64,000 bases of DNA from Dactylis glomerata (lineage: Eukaryota > Streptophyta > Magnoliopsida > Poales > Poaceae). Under the pieces are notes generated by a model, which was not told the origin of the DNA, did not search any database, and saw only the letters and a program-made list of their open reading frames with translations. The stretch spans positions 1,054,001-1,118,000 of the forward strand of contig QXEO01000210.1 in the NCBI GenBank assembly GCA_007115705.1, read 5' to 3'. A program made the translations under genes and the position numbers. The number at the start of each line of letters is the position of its first letter. The first letter of the stretch is position 1. Below, one piece after another: positions 54,285-64,000 of this stretch.

Positions 54285-55915
54285 ATGGCGGCGGCTCGTC
54301 TTTTCTACCAGCTGGGCGTTCTACTGCTCCTGGCCATGGGTGCGTGGCCGCCTCTGCTTCTATATATCTTCCTATCCGATCTCCACCTAATTTGCTTTTC
54401 TTTGACATGCAGCGGCGTCGACATCGGTGGCGGAGGTGTTTGGCCTCCCGCGAGGCGTGTCGTCTGCGCACTGCGCCTACAAGTTGCAGCAGTACGAAAC
54501 GATCCCGCTGTCCAGTCCGGGCGACGCCGCCATCCACCTCGGCAACACCAAGTCCTGCATCGCCGCCTACGGAGGCCGCTCGGATCCCTACACCGCGTAC
54601 CAGTTCTGCATCCCATCCTGGGTCGCCTTCACAGACAACGGCACCCTCGTCGGAGAGGCTGCCATGAACCACGCCGCCATCAGCCCCGGCACGGCCGTCT
54701 CAGGCTTCAAGCGCCTCTTCGGCATCAGGCAAGTAGTTTTTAGTTTCTTACTCCGCTATGCCTTAAATCCCTTAATTTCCTTCAATTTTCGCACAATTGG
54801 TCAAGACTGGCTGGATTCTTTGCTTGTCCAAAATAGGATTGACAACGAGATGGTAAAGAGAGAGGCGGAGCTAGTGCCATACCAGTTCACCCGGCAGGCC
54901 GGGAGATGCGGCATCCAGATGGAGACAGAGGAAGGCCACGTCATGAATTTCCTTCCCGAGCGTGTGGCGGGCATCCTCATCGCCGAGCTGAAGAAGATGG
55001 CGGAGGCACGCCTCGGCCACAAGATCGGATACGCCGTTGTCACCGTCCCGGCGTACTTCAACGACGCTCAAAGGAGTTATGTCAGGAACGAAGCTGCGCG
55101 GTTGCACGGTGGCTTCAGTGCTGTCAACGTCGTCGACGAGGAGGTCGCGGCAGCCGCGGCATACCGCCTTCACGAGAAGAGGGGCGACGGCAAGGTGGTC
55201 CTCGTTATCCATCTCGGCGGCCGCACGACCCATGCCACCAAGTTCAAGTTCAAGGATGGTTCGGGTCGTCTCCTCCAAGCACGCCATGATGCCTACCTAG
55301 GAGGTATGTGCGCACCGCATACGCAGCTACAGATTTTGTTCAGTTTATGAGGGAAGAGGCTAAACTCTTCACTTCTTCCATGCAGGTGACGACTTCACTA
55401 ACAGGGTTGTGGACTACTTTGTGGAGCTCATCAAGGAGAAGCACCACCAGGACATCCGTGTGGACGAGGGTGCTCTACGGAAGCTAAGGGCGCACTGCGA
55501 GATGGCCAAGAAGGCAGTGAGCAACCGAGAAGGTGTCCTTGTGAACGTCGGATCGGTTCTTGACGAAGGCTCAGGTTTCTACGAGGACTTCACGAGGGCC
55601 AAGTTCGAGGAGCTCAATGGTGACCTCATGGAGAGAGTCGTTGAGATGGTGGAGACGGTGGTGCTGGGAGGTGCCCCCGCTTCCCAATTGCGCAGCCCCC
55701 AGGACGCCATTGACGAGATCATTCTTGTTGGTGGAAGTGTGAGGATCCCCATGGTTGCGAAGCTCATTGAAGATTATTTCCATGGCAGGGGGCTGATCAG
55801 GGATGAGGAGGCGGTGATCCGAGGCGCCGCTCTTTTGTCTCGTCCCGAGTCTGCTAGATACGTGGAGGAGTGTCACAACAGTGGAGTTTCAGGGCCTCTT
55901 TGGTTGGCAAGTTAG
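54285..55915 (+). CDS. Hsp70/BiP-like protein reduced to the nucleotide-binding domain, degenerate ATP site
   Basis: Four exons (54285-54339, 54413-54728, 54837-55303, 55386-55915) join in phase to 455 residues. The model follows BiP alignment: introns 1 and 3 are GT-AG, and intron 2 is GC-AG (AG|GCAAGT...AATAG|G), giving FGIR-IDNEM at exactly the BiP spacing. Residues 1-25 form a signal peptide (LGVLLLLAM), suggesting entry into the ER. Hsp70 landmarks are recognisable: IPSWVAFTD (85-93), GFKRLFG (116-122), AVVTVPAYFNDAQR (190-203) and EIILVGGSVRIP (about 390). But phosphate motif 1 reads IHLGNTKS instead of IDLGTTYS, and phosphate motif 2 reads VIHLGGRTTH instead of FDLGGGTFD, so both ATP-binding Asp are His. 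The linker, substrate-binding domain and KDEL-type retention signal are absent; the protein ends ...GPLWLAS. It is probably a non-hydrolysing pseudo-chaperone or a decaying duplicate. All exons remain open. Confidence 0.75.
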
Positions 55916-56075
55916 GAACAAGGAAATATTCCCTCAGAAAAAAAAGGAACAAGGAAATACATGGATAGGCCACACAATTTAGTGAGGACCAGTGCTTTGG
56001 TCACTCAAGCTCTAAATAGTAAATACTACTCCAGCACGTTGCCGCAGGATGCATTCACCTATTTCTGTGATGGAA
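55916..56075. other. 3' flank of the Hsp70-like gene
   Basis: Short intergenic stretch without remnants of a substrate-binding domain; 56063-56076 (TTCTGTGATGGAAT) is repeated exactly at 60277-60290, after the Helitron pair. Confidence 0.45.
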
Positions 56076-57085
56076 TCTATCTATTATATACTAAAAGCAC
56101 AATACGAAAATTTAAAATAGAGCCACCATATTAAGCCACATAAGTTAAAATTATGTGTGCCATTAATTATAAATTTAATGACTGAGATTTAAAACCATAG
56201 TTACGTAACGTATGTCCATATGTCTACTGTTGACACGTCCAACTATACATTTTATTTTATTATTGTCACACAAAGAAATATATTTTAATGGTACATGGTC
56301 GTGACTATGTGAGAAACATACTCGCATGAAAAAAAAGAAATTAAGATCAGATCTAAAGATCTGGCCACGCCCACATGATGTACGTGAGAAGGAAACTAAG
56401 GGGAAAAAAAGGAAACGCGTGAGAACTTACAAAAAGACCAGAACACAATGGAACATGTACGTGAACAAAATAAACAGTTTGTTAGCACGACGTAGTAAAC
56501 TATACTAGATATTACTAAGGAAACAAAAGTAGACAAAAAAAATTGTTAAGAGAGACAAATTGGAGTAATAAAATCGTCAAGGCCAATTGATAAATAGATA
56601 ATATTTCCTAAACAATTAATGTTCTGTTTGTCCCAAATTAATTGACTAAAATGTGTCTACATGTAACACATTAGACGTGACAGGCTGGTCACCCGTCGTG
56701 TAATCAGGGAAGTCCATGAAGGTAATAATAAACCCAAGGCATTGTTAAAAACATAGACATGGGGAGGCATTTGATCTATATTCATTCATGCTATATAGAA
56801 AATGGCTGCTCTCAAAAGTATCGAGAATTGATCGATTACGCATTTCAACATAGCTAGCTACCTAGCTTAATTGGTAACCAGCTGGATCGATCGGGTAGCT
56901 TAGTTCGGAATTAGCTAGCTACCTAGCTTGGTATAACCACCTATCAGCAGAAGATTGATCATCTTACAATCGATCATCGAGTTTACTACGCAGGACCATT
57001 GTAATGTATACAAAGCTAACGCAAAAGCAGACCGGTCAAAGAAAAAACTTGAAAATTGATTGATACGTACGTGTGAAGCTAACTA

Positions 57086-57187
57086 CTCCCTCTGACCCAT
57101 ATTACCTTTCGCAAATACGGATGTATTTAGCACTAAAATAGGTTAGATACATCCATATTTATGAAAGATAATATGGATCAGAGGGAG
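57086..57187. mobile_element. Stowaway MITE in Helitron copy 1
   Basis: 102 bp with inverted repeats CTCCCTCTGACCCATATTA / CTCCCTCTGATCCATATTA and TA duplications at 57084-57085 and 57188-57189. Confidence 0.85.
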
Positions 57188-57494
57188 TAAAAAAATGACG
57201 CGAGATGAAAAGAGTACTACAAAGTAGAGAGCGATACGATCCTATTTAGACTAAGCATGAATATGTGTTACGACATATGTAGTAGAACTTCTATTGACAA
57301 CCTAGCAAGGAAAGAAATATGAGAGGCCCTAAGACTAGACTAATTTGTATATACATATATAAATATCACTTGATACATGTAAAAATTAAAAATGTAACTT
57401 GTAAGAGTTGGATTAACCTCGCAGGTTTCCAAAATGCGATTGATTTCAGAGAGTAGGATCTAAGTCATTGGACGAACTGTTATTCCAGAGAACG

Positions 57495-58248
57495 GTTATT
57501 GAGTCCCTTTTTCTCGAGTAAGTAATGTAAATATTGTAATTTTAATTTCCAAGATATTTTAGTTCTACATATTTCAATTTTTAGTGGAATAAAAGTGATG
57601 ATCACTCTAGGGGGAGACATTTTAGCAACTATGATAGACGAATCTCTCTTAGACAACCAAATAGTAGGGAGTGCCACTTCGGATGTGGACAGGAAATCCA
57701 ATGCTAGGGACTTTACTCTCTCTTGAAATCATTGAGTGTTATGATATATATAAATCAAATTACCATAGCTTTATATTTATTATATATAATAACATGTGAA
57801 AATGACCATATATTATATCATTTAAATTGTAATTTCTCAAATGGCATAATATTTATTAAACCTTACTTATAGTTATTGAGTCCCTTTTTCTCGAGTAAGT
57901 AATGTAAATATTGTAATTTTAATTTCCAAGATATTTTAGTTCTACATATTTCAATTTTTAGTGGAATAAAAGTGATGATCACTCTAGGGGGAGACATTTT
58001 AGCAACTATGATAGACGAATCTCTCTTATACAACCAAATAGTAGGGAGTGCCACTTCGGATGTGGACAGGAAATCCAATGCTAGGGACTTTACTCTCTCT
58101 TGAAATCATTGAGTGTTATGATATATATAAATCAAATTACCATAGCTTTATATTTATTATATATAATAACATGTGAAAATGACCATATATTATATCATTT
58201 AAATTGTAATTTCTCAAATGGCATAATATTTATTAAACCTTACTTACA
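57495..58248. repeat. 377 bp direct tandem duplication within Helitron copy 1
   Basis: 57495-57871 and 57872-58248 are almost identical (each begins GTTATTGAGTCCC). Copy 2 has the unit once (from 59784), so this duplication happened after, or was lost from, the other copy. Confidence 0.9.
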
Positions 58249-58372
58249 CTATAGATTGAATAGTTAACTTCCAATCCCATCACTTGAATATTTGGGAAAT
58301 ATAAATTTATATTTAAATAGTTCCAAGGCAATAATGAAGGTACCCTTGCATTTGCGAGGGCCACTATGCTAG

Positions 58373-60276
58373 TTATATACTAAAAGCACAATACGAAAAT
58401 TTAAAATAGAGCCACCATATTAAGCCACATAAGTTAAAATTATGTGTGCCATTAATCATAAATTTAATGGCTGAGATTTAAAACCATAGTTACGTAACGT
58501 ATGTCCATATGTCTACTGTTGACACGTCCAACTATACATTTTATTTTATTATTGTCACACAAAGAAATATATTTTAATGGTACATGGTCGTGACTATGTG
58601 AGAAACATACTCGCATGAAAAAAAAGAAATTAAGATCAGATCTAAAGATCTGGCCACGCCCACATGATGTACGTGAGAAGGAAACTAAGGGGAAAAAAAG
58701 GAAACGCGTGAGAACTTACAAAAAGACCAGAACACAATGGAACATGTACGTGAACAAAATAAACAGTTTGTTAGCACGACGTAGTAAACTATACTAGATA
58801 TTACTAAGGAAACAAAAGTAGACAAAAAAAATTGTTAAGAGAGACAAATTGGAGTAATAAAATCGTCAAGGCCAATCGATAAATAGATAATATTTCCTAA
58901 ACAATTAATGTTCTGTTTGTCCCAAATTAATTGACTAAAATGTGTCTACATGTAACACATTAGACGTGACAGGCTGGTCACCCGTCGTGTAATCAGGGAA
59001 GTCCATGAAGGTAATAATAAACCCAAGGCATTGTTAAAAACATAGACATGGGGAGGCATTTGATCTATATTCATTCATGCTATATAGAAAATGGCTGCTC
59101 TCAAAAGTATCGAGAATTGATCGATTACGCATTTCAACATAGCTAGCTACCTAGCTTAATTGGTAACCAGCTGGATCGATCGGGTAGCTTAGTTCGGAAT
59201 TAGCTAGCTACCTAGCTTGGTATAACCACCTATCAGCAGAAGATTGATCATCTTACAATCGATCATCGAGTTTACTACGCAGGACCATTGTAATGTATAC
59301 AAAGCTAACGCAAAAGCAGACCGGTCAAAGAAAAAACTTGAAAATTGATTGATACGTACGTGTGAAGCTAACTACTCCCTCTGACCCATATTACCTTTCG
59401 CAAATACGGATGTATTTAGCACTAAAATAGGTTAGATACATCCATATTTATGAAAGATAATATGGATCAGAGGGAGTAAAAAAATGACGCGAGATGAAAA
59501 GAGTACTACAAAGTAGAGAGCGATACGATCCTATTTAGACTAAGCATGAATATGTGTTACGACATATGTAGTAGAACTTCTATTGACAACCTAGCAAGGA
59601 AAGAAATATGAGAGGCCCTAAGACTAGACTAATTTGTATATACATATATAAATATCACTTGATACATGTAAAAATTAAAAATGTAACTTGTAAGAGTTGG
59701 ATTAACCTCGCAGGTTTCCAAAATGCGATTGATTTCAGAGAGTAGGATCTAAGTCATTGGACGAACTGTTATTCCAGAGAACGGTTATTGAGTCCCTTTT
59801 TCTCGAGTAAGTAATGTAAATATTGTAATTTTAATTTCCAAGATATTTTAGTTCTACATATTTCAATTTTTAGTGGAATAAAAGTGATGATCACTCTAGG
59901 GGGAGACATTTTAGCAACTATGATAGACGAATCTCTCTTAGACAACCAAATAGTAGGGAGTGCCACTTCGGATGTGGACAGGAAATCCAATGCTAGGGAC
60001 TTTACTCTCTCTTGAAATCATTGAGTGTTATGATATATATAAATCAAATTACCATAGCTTTATATTTATTATATATAATAACATGTGAAAATGACCATAT
60101 ATTATATCATTTAAATTGTAATTTCTCAAATGGCATAATATTTATTAAACCTTACTTACACTATAGATTGAATAGTTAACTTCCAATCCCATCACTTGAA
60201 TATTTGGGAAATATAAATTTATATTTAAACAGTTCCAAGGCAATAATGAAGGTACCCTTGCATTTGCGAGGGCCAC
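58373..60276 (+). mobile_element. Helitron copy 2, shortened at both ends
   Basis: Nearly identical to copy 1 at an offset of 2289 bp (1912 bp after the 377 bp unit). It starts at TTATATACTAAAAG, lacking the first 8 nt of copy 1, and ends at GCGAGGGCCAC, lacking the last 8 nt with CTAG. The following 14 bp TTCTGTGATGGAAT (60277-60290) repeat the host sequence left of copy 1. The very few differences from copy 1 show a recent event. Confidence 0.75.
59375..59476. mobile_element. Stowaway MITE in Helitron copy 2
   Basis: The same MITE as at 57086-57187, carried along by the duplication; TA flanks retained. Confidence 0.85.
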
Positions 60277-60290
60277 TTCTGTGATGGAAT

Positions 60291-61632
60291 TCACATGAAC
60301 AGCACATGCAAACAATGTTTGGACTCGATAAAATTTTATTATTATAATCCAAAGAACTCGAACTTTTAGTATAAAAAATATCCAAAAATTCACATAGACA
60401 GCAGATTTTTCGGAGCACCGGCTGGATGGTCGGCTCAAAATAGCCGAGCGACCAATCAACATGTCGGCTCCATCCCGCTAGCAGTCGGACTTGCTTAGGC
60501 CCTTAGCGCGCGCCGAGCATACACACTCTTAGCCGGGAAATACAGCGGTGCCCAGAGAGCCCCGACCGTCTTAGATGCACCCTTGCCTACTTTGAGCATC
60601 TTACGATTAGGCGTTGTTTAGTTTCCTCCAATGTCGAGGAGGGTCAATGAGTACGAGGCGAGAACTAACCTAACTTTTGGTTGCCCAACTTCTATGCCGA
60701 TTGTAAGGATGCTGGGGGGAGTAGTTAGCTCTACAATACCGTCCCACCTAGTTGGATGCATCAACCGGGTTTCCTAGCTTGGCACTCTACCGCCACACTT
60801 TGTTGATTGCTGGAGCAATATCAAGCACATTTTTGCCGACCTCTTGCGCAACTACATCGGGTGCTTCATGAGCAAATAGGAGGCGGCACCACACGAGGCT
60901 GACTCGGATATCATCTCCGCCTTAACCAAGGGATGTCGGACGCCTAGTTTAGTCATCAACTCGTGCTCTCCCTGCCTTTGACCTCTTATGAGCTTTTCGC
61001 AATTGCCCATATGTATGAAGTGGCCGAGGAAGCTCTTCAATGTTCGGCACCCGCTAGGACGAGTGAGGACCATCGTCCCCGCACAAAGGGGTGCGTTGGG
61101 GATCTTCAACAACATGAAGCCAAAAACAAACCTGGAGATTCGAGTGACCACCCAGTGGTGCGCCCACAGTAGGAGGAGCCCACTAATTCCTTTGACCACA
61201 CCGACTTCCCCGTCTCTGCCACAACAATTATGGGTGCTTCCTGCTAATGTTAACAGAGCCTTGTGCTCAGAAGATAACGAAATCCCTCCATCAGGTAGAA
61301 ACCAGGAACGTATTGCATCACCTACATACCCATGGTTATACTTATGCCGATAGATAATTTTGCATGATTATTTTGGCAGGATATCTATATGACTACTTAG
61401 TGGATTCAGCTTTGGTCCTTCCTACTCACGTCGGTTCAGTGAAAACTTTTGGCTAGTGAATGTAATCGTCTGCAAACAGTCGCTCATGATTGCCACTATC
61501 TGGCTGCTTGATGGCGGCACACTAGCAGATTGCAAAATGGATAGACGCTTCATGCTAGGTTTTTTAGATGACTAATTCATGAATCAATTTTACGTGATCC
61601 ATGAATTTTTTTACTTGACTTGTTTAAACTTT
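60291..61632. other. Intergenic DNA, possibly with a decayed retrotransposon gag
   Basis: No intact gene. Between about 60700 and 61200 the plus strand has gag-like phrases spread over frames (for instance ELFAIAHMYEVAEEALQ at 60990-61045) interrupted by stops, which recalls the end of a gypsy Gag, but the match is weak. Confidence 0.3.
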
Positions 61633-61698
61633 GAAAAATGAGGTTGTGTCGTCAATTGATGCGGAGGCCATGATCTTCCCCTTTTCAAAAAAAAAAAT
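61633..61698 (+). mobile_element. Probable LINE 3' terminus with poly(A)
   Basis: A phrase of the type TGATGCGGAGGCC...CTTCCCCTTTTC followed by an A run (61687-61697) is typical of the 3' ends of grass L1-type LINEs. No coding part is recognisable upstream, so only the tail is called. Confidence 0.4.
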
Positions 61699-62046
61699 AG
61701 CAGTAAGCAACATTTTTTCTTTCGGATGTAATACTCTGAGCCGTAGCCAAAGATACAAATTCAAGTTCGAGCTGCCCATCAGCCCATGTGTCGGTACACA
61801 AACAGGATACAAACTCCATATAATCTACGGTACACACTCAGGATATAAACTCCACTAGAAATAAAAGTAGAGGATACAAAGGGCAGGATACAAACACATA
61901 CACACGCATGTCCTATACTACCATGCCGCGTCTACAGTAGGTTTCTCGACGACGAGACTCGCCCCATCTCTACACCAGTACCTGTACAGTACATGTATAT
62001 GTAATATGTCCACATCATTAACAGTATGAACATTACATCTTGCTTC
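61699..62046. other. Intergenic DNA downstream of the eight-cysteine protein gene
   Basis: Contains a short imperfect repeat (GGATACAAACTCC / GGATATAAACTCC / GGATACAAAC, about 61800-61900). Nothing else recognised; it would include the 3' untranslated region of the minus-strand gene. Confidence 0.4.
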
Positions 62047-62788
62047 TTACTGTAGTAACTGTGGGTTAACTAGGTAGTGCGTACCGTGAGAAGAACCATC
62101 TTCCCTCGGACGAGGGGAATCGCGTGCCTTGCCTCCCGGACGCTTCTTGCACAAACAATATACGATCAGCAGGACGACCACGACGGCTCCGACTGCTATC
62201 CCGGCGATGGCTCCTGAACCTAGGGTCTTCTTTGGCTTCTTGCTTCCGTCCCTTCTACCGGAGGGCGCAGGGGGAGGGGGGCCCGGTGCATCCTCGTAGC
62301 AAGGACCTGGAGGATTTTTTTTTTTTCAAGGAGGAGGATTTTTTGTATTAGCACAGATAGGAGATAGCATGGAGAAGAACAAGATAAAGTTTACATGTAC
62401 TTAGTACATAGAGACAGCTAATATAACTAAGCATACCGCTGCAGTCGCCTAGTGACGGTGTGGGCATAGGCCATGCTCCAACCATGGACGCATCCTTGCC
62501 GCGGCAAGAACGGTAGACGGAAGGGAGATCGAAGGGGATAACCCGTGTCATCATGAACTTGCATAGACAGCAGAGGCCTCTGTCCAGCTCAAACGAAGGG
62601 ATCAAGTCGACTGCGTACAGGAGGGCGTCGCAGCAAGACGGAGTCGGGGACTGCGCCGACTCTTGGCACGAGATCACCGCGAGGCTGGTGAGGTCAAGCT
62701 TGCAAGTGTGCGCCGACGAAGTCGGGGAGGTTGCCGAAAATGGCGCCGACACAAGACAAAGGAACACGGGCAGGAGCAGACGCGCCAT
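62047..62788 (-). CDS. Secreted eight-cysteine (lipid-transfer-like) domain on a transmembrane anchor
   Basis: Two exons on the minus strand, 62437-62788 and 62047-62306, with donor GCG|GTATGC, acceptor CTCCAG|GTCC and matching phase, give 203 residues. Residues 1-26 are a signal peptide (LLLPVFLCLVSA). Residues 29-116 hold an eight-cysteine motif of the LTP_2/AAI superfamily: C29, C41, C52-C53, C74-x-C76, C95, C116, with an extra C73. After it come a Pro-rich linker, a basic patch (GRRDGSKKPKK) and a strong membrane span at about 149-170 (AIAGIAVGAVVVVLLIVYCLC), then a short basic cytoplasmic tail. The layout predicts a cell-surface protein with an outside eight-cysteine domain, unlike usual GPI-anchored lipid transfer proteins. 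A second donor (CACG|GTACGC, about 62083) could add another exon, so the last 12 residues are less certain. The ATG follows a possible acceptor (TTTACAG|AAC), hinting at an intron in the 5' leader. Confidence 0.7.
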
Positions 62789-64000
62789 GTTCTGTAAAGA
62801 GGGGTACGAGATAAGTCAGCAAGAGTAAATCAATCCTAGAGCAAAAATTTGCAGCGAGCAACTTTCATCTTGTCAAATACTTATTATACTAGCACAAGAG
62901 AATCATTGCTAATTAAGCAAGAATGCAGCAGCTATCCAGTTCATGATATTCAACTTGCAAGTTGGCTTGATTGAAAAACAAAATTTGAAGAAAATCCAAG
63001 ATCAAACAGAAGGAAATGAGATAATCATCTACTAAGGCAAGTGGTATGGCTTGAGATCAATTTTCTTGAAACCGACTAGACATTTATCGTGAGCACACTA
63101 CGCGTGTCAGTTTGCTAATTTGTTCCTCCGCAAAACTTGACGCGTCATGAACGCAGTTAATGATCAGTGTAGCTAATTTATGAAACAATCCAAATAAGGA
63201 CAGTCTTAGAAAAGTACTAGCTAGTACTAGTTCTAAACACATGTACGTACACAGACCAACATCAAACCATGTGTTGTGCTCTTACAGTCATACCTTTTAG
63301 TCTTGTACCGCTTGATTGGGCTTCTTGGTCCAAGCTTTTCACCTAGCTAGCTTGCCACAGATTCAGCCTGTAGAGTAGAGAGTGAAAAGTAAGAACATGA
63401 ACACAATGTCGAAGCGGAAAAAAGAAGCAAAGAGCGGGGCAGCTCACACTCCAAGCTCTTGCTTTGTGTGTATTGCTTGTGGCACCGCTCCTGGTCGTCG
63501 TTTATACAGCGGGGTGAGCAGCAGACACAGTAAATACAGCGGGATGAGCAGCAGACTTCTGAGTGGAGCATGGGTTGGTGAAACAATTTAAGTGATCATC
63601 TTCGCCCTGCGAGCTGCAGGCTCTTCCTCCACATTGCGCCATACGTGTGTAGTTAAGAGAAGCTCTGCATAGGCAGTGCACGCGGCCGGGGTGGCAGGCA
63701 CGGCGTGGCGTCAGCGCAGCACCATGAAGTGAAGATCCTCGCCGGAGAGAAGCTCCTTCGTACACCATACATACAGACATACAGAGAGGCTAGCAACGCC
63801 AAGAGGACGACTCATGAGTGGCCGCACCGTCAGTCCGTCAATACAGCGTCGAAGCACGGGTGCTCCTATACCGCGCTCGCTGCGTGCGCGAGTGGGGCTC
63901 CGCACGTACGCTCACCGCATGGGCCGCGGCCCATTAACCGATGTCGTCGTCTTTCTCGGTCGTCTTCTTCGATTCTTCCTCGAGCGCAGTCACCGCGGCA
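62789..64000. other. Upstream region of the eight-cysteine gene and window end
   Basis: No protein-coding gene recognised. Two copies of an imperfect unit ATACAGCGGG(G/A)TGAGCAGCAGAC lie at about 63505-63558. The last about 200 bp become GC-rich with TC-rich runs, as at the 5' end of a plant gene, but the window stops there. Confidence 0.4.

Larger units (their letters stand above)
56076..58372 (+). mobile_element. Helitron copy 1 of a tandem pair
   Basis: Starts TCTATCTATTATATACTAAAAG and ends with a hairpin (CCCTTGC-ATTT-GCGAGGG, 58343-58360), 8 nt and CTAG, and is flanked by A on the left and T on the right, as Helitrons are. It is non-autonomous: no Rep/helicase frame. It contains a Stowaway MITE (57086-57187) and a 377 bp internal tandem duplication (57495-57871 and 57872-58248) that copy 2 lacks. 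Short ORFs, such as a Lys-rich 60-codon frame at 56326, are not considered genes. Confidence 0.7.

Noticed and set aside
56326..56508. 60-codon Lys/Arg-rich ORF, duplicated at 58615-58797
   Set aside because: Identical only because the Helitron is duplicated; low complexity, no known nuclear-protein motif.
57480..57701. 73-codon minus ORF, present three times with small changes
   Set aside because: The repetition comes from the 377 bp and Helitron duplications; no independent evidence for coding.
60700..61200. Possible gypsy gag remnant
   Set aside because: Only short phrases in changing frames; not enough for a separate call beyond a note in the intergenic entry.
1..64000. CRISPR-like arrays, bacterial operons, tRNA or rRNA genes
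   Set aside because: None seen; direct repeats are LTRs, Helitron duplications or minisatellites, and gene structure is that of plant nuclear DNA.

Overview
This looks like nuclear DNA of a grass, most probably a Pooideae species with a large, repeat-rich genome (Triticeae/Poeae type). The basis is the retrotransposon families, the Stowaway MITEs, the Helitron termini and spliced plant genes with GT-AG introns. I cannot name the species. About three quarters of the window is transposon; the identifiable host genes lie from about 45.8 kb rightwards.

Region 1 (1-19903) is a nest of Ty3/gypsy elements of the Athila type (tRNA-Asp primer site). Element C (minus strand, 5' LTR 18235-19903) was invaded by element B (plus, 9344-16267, target duplication ACCAG) and by element A (plus, ends at 8793). 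A is a shared-LTR tandem whose left end is outside the window. Region 2 (19904-25405) is mostly AT-rich intergenic DNA with an aspartic-protease gene fragment and a solo LTR (23398-25027, duplication GACGA). Region 3 (25406-44752) is a 5'-truncated minus-strand LINE. It was split by element D (plus, 25599-35505, duplication ATCAG, with a Helitron inside its 3' LTR) and by element E (minus, 35998-42631, duplication TGAGG).

None of the gypsy elements carries reverse transcriptase or integrase. D encodes only Gag plus a retropepsin. A and E instead encode a different ORF with a shared C-terminal segment that appears to cross the membrane twice. B has no convincing ORF, and C has a broken gag. 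All five share the same primer site, polypurine tract, a paired internal polypurine-like motif and a 49-50 nt double stem-loop. They therefore look like a set of interdependent non-autonomous elements that would need polymerase supplied in trans. This is my main candidate for something under-described.

Region 4 (45.5-64 kb) is the gene-bearing part. It holds a nepenthesin-type aspartic protease (minus) with a 5.2 kb Copia element (47517-52748, duplication AGTAG) just upstream, perhaps inside its first intron. Next is a three-exon gene for an 81-residue membrane protein (minus), head to head with a four-exon gene for a 455-residue Hsp70/BiP-like protein (plus). That protein keeps only the nucleotide-binding domain and has lost key ATP-site residues. 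A tandem Helitron pair (56076-60276) follows, then a two-exon gene for a secreted eight-cysteine (lipid-transfer-like) domain on a transmembrane anchor (minus, 62047-62788). No tRNA, rRNA, CRISPR array or prokaryotic feature was seen.
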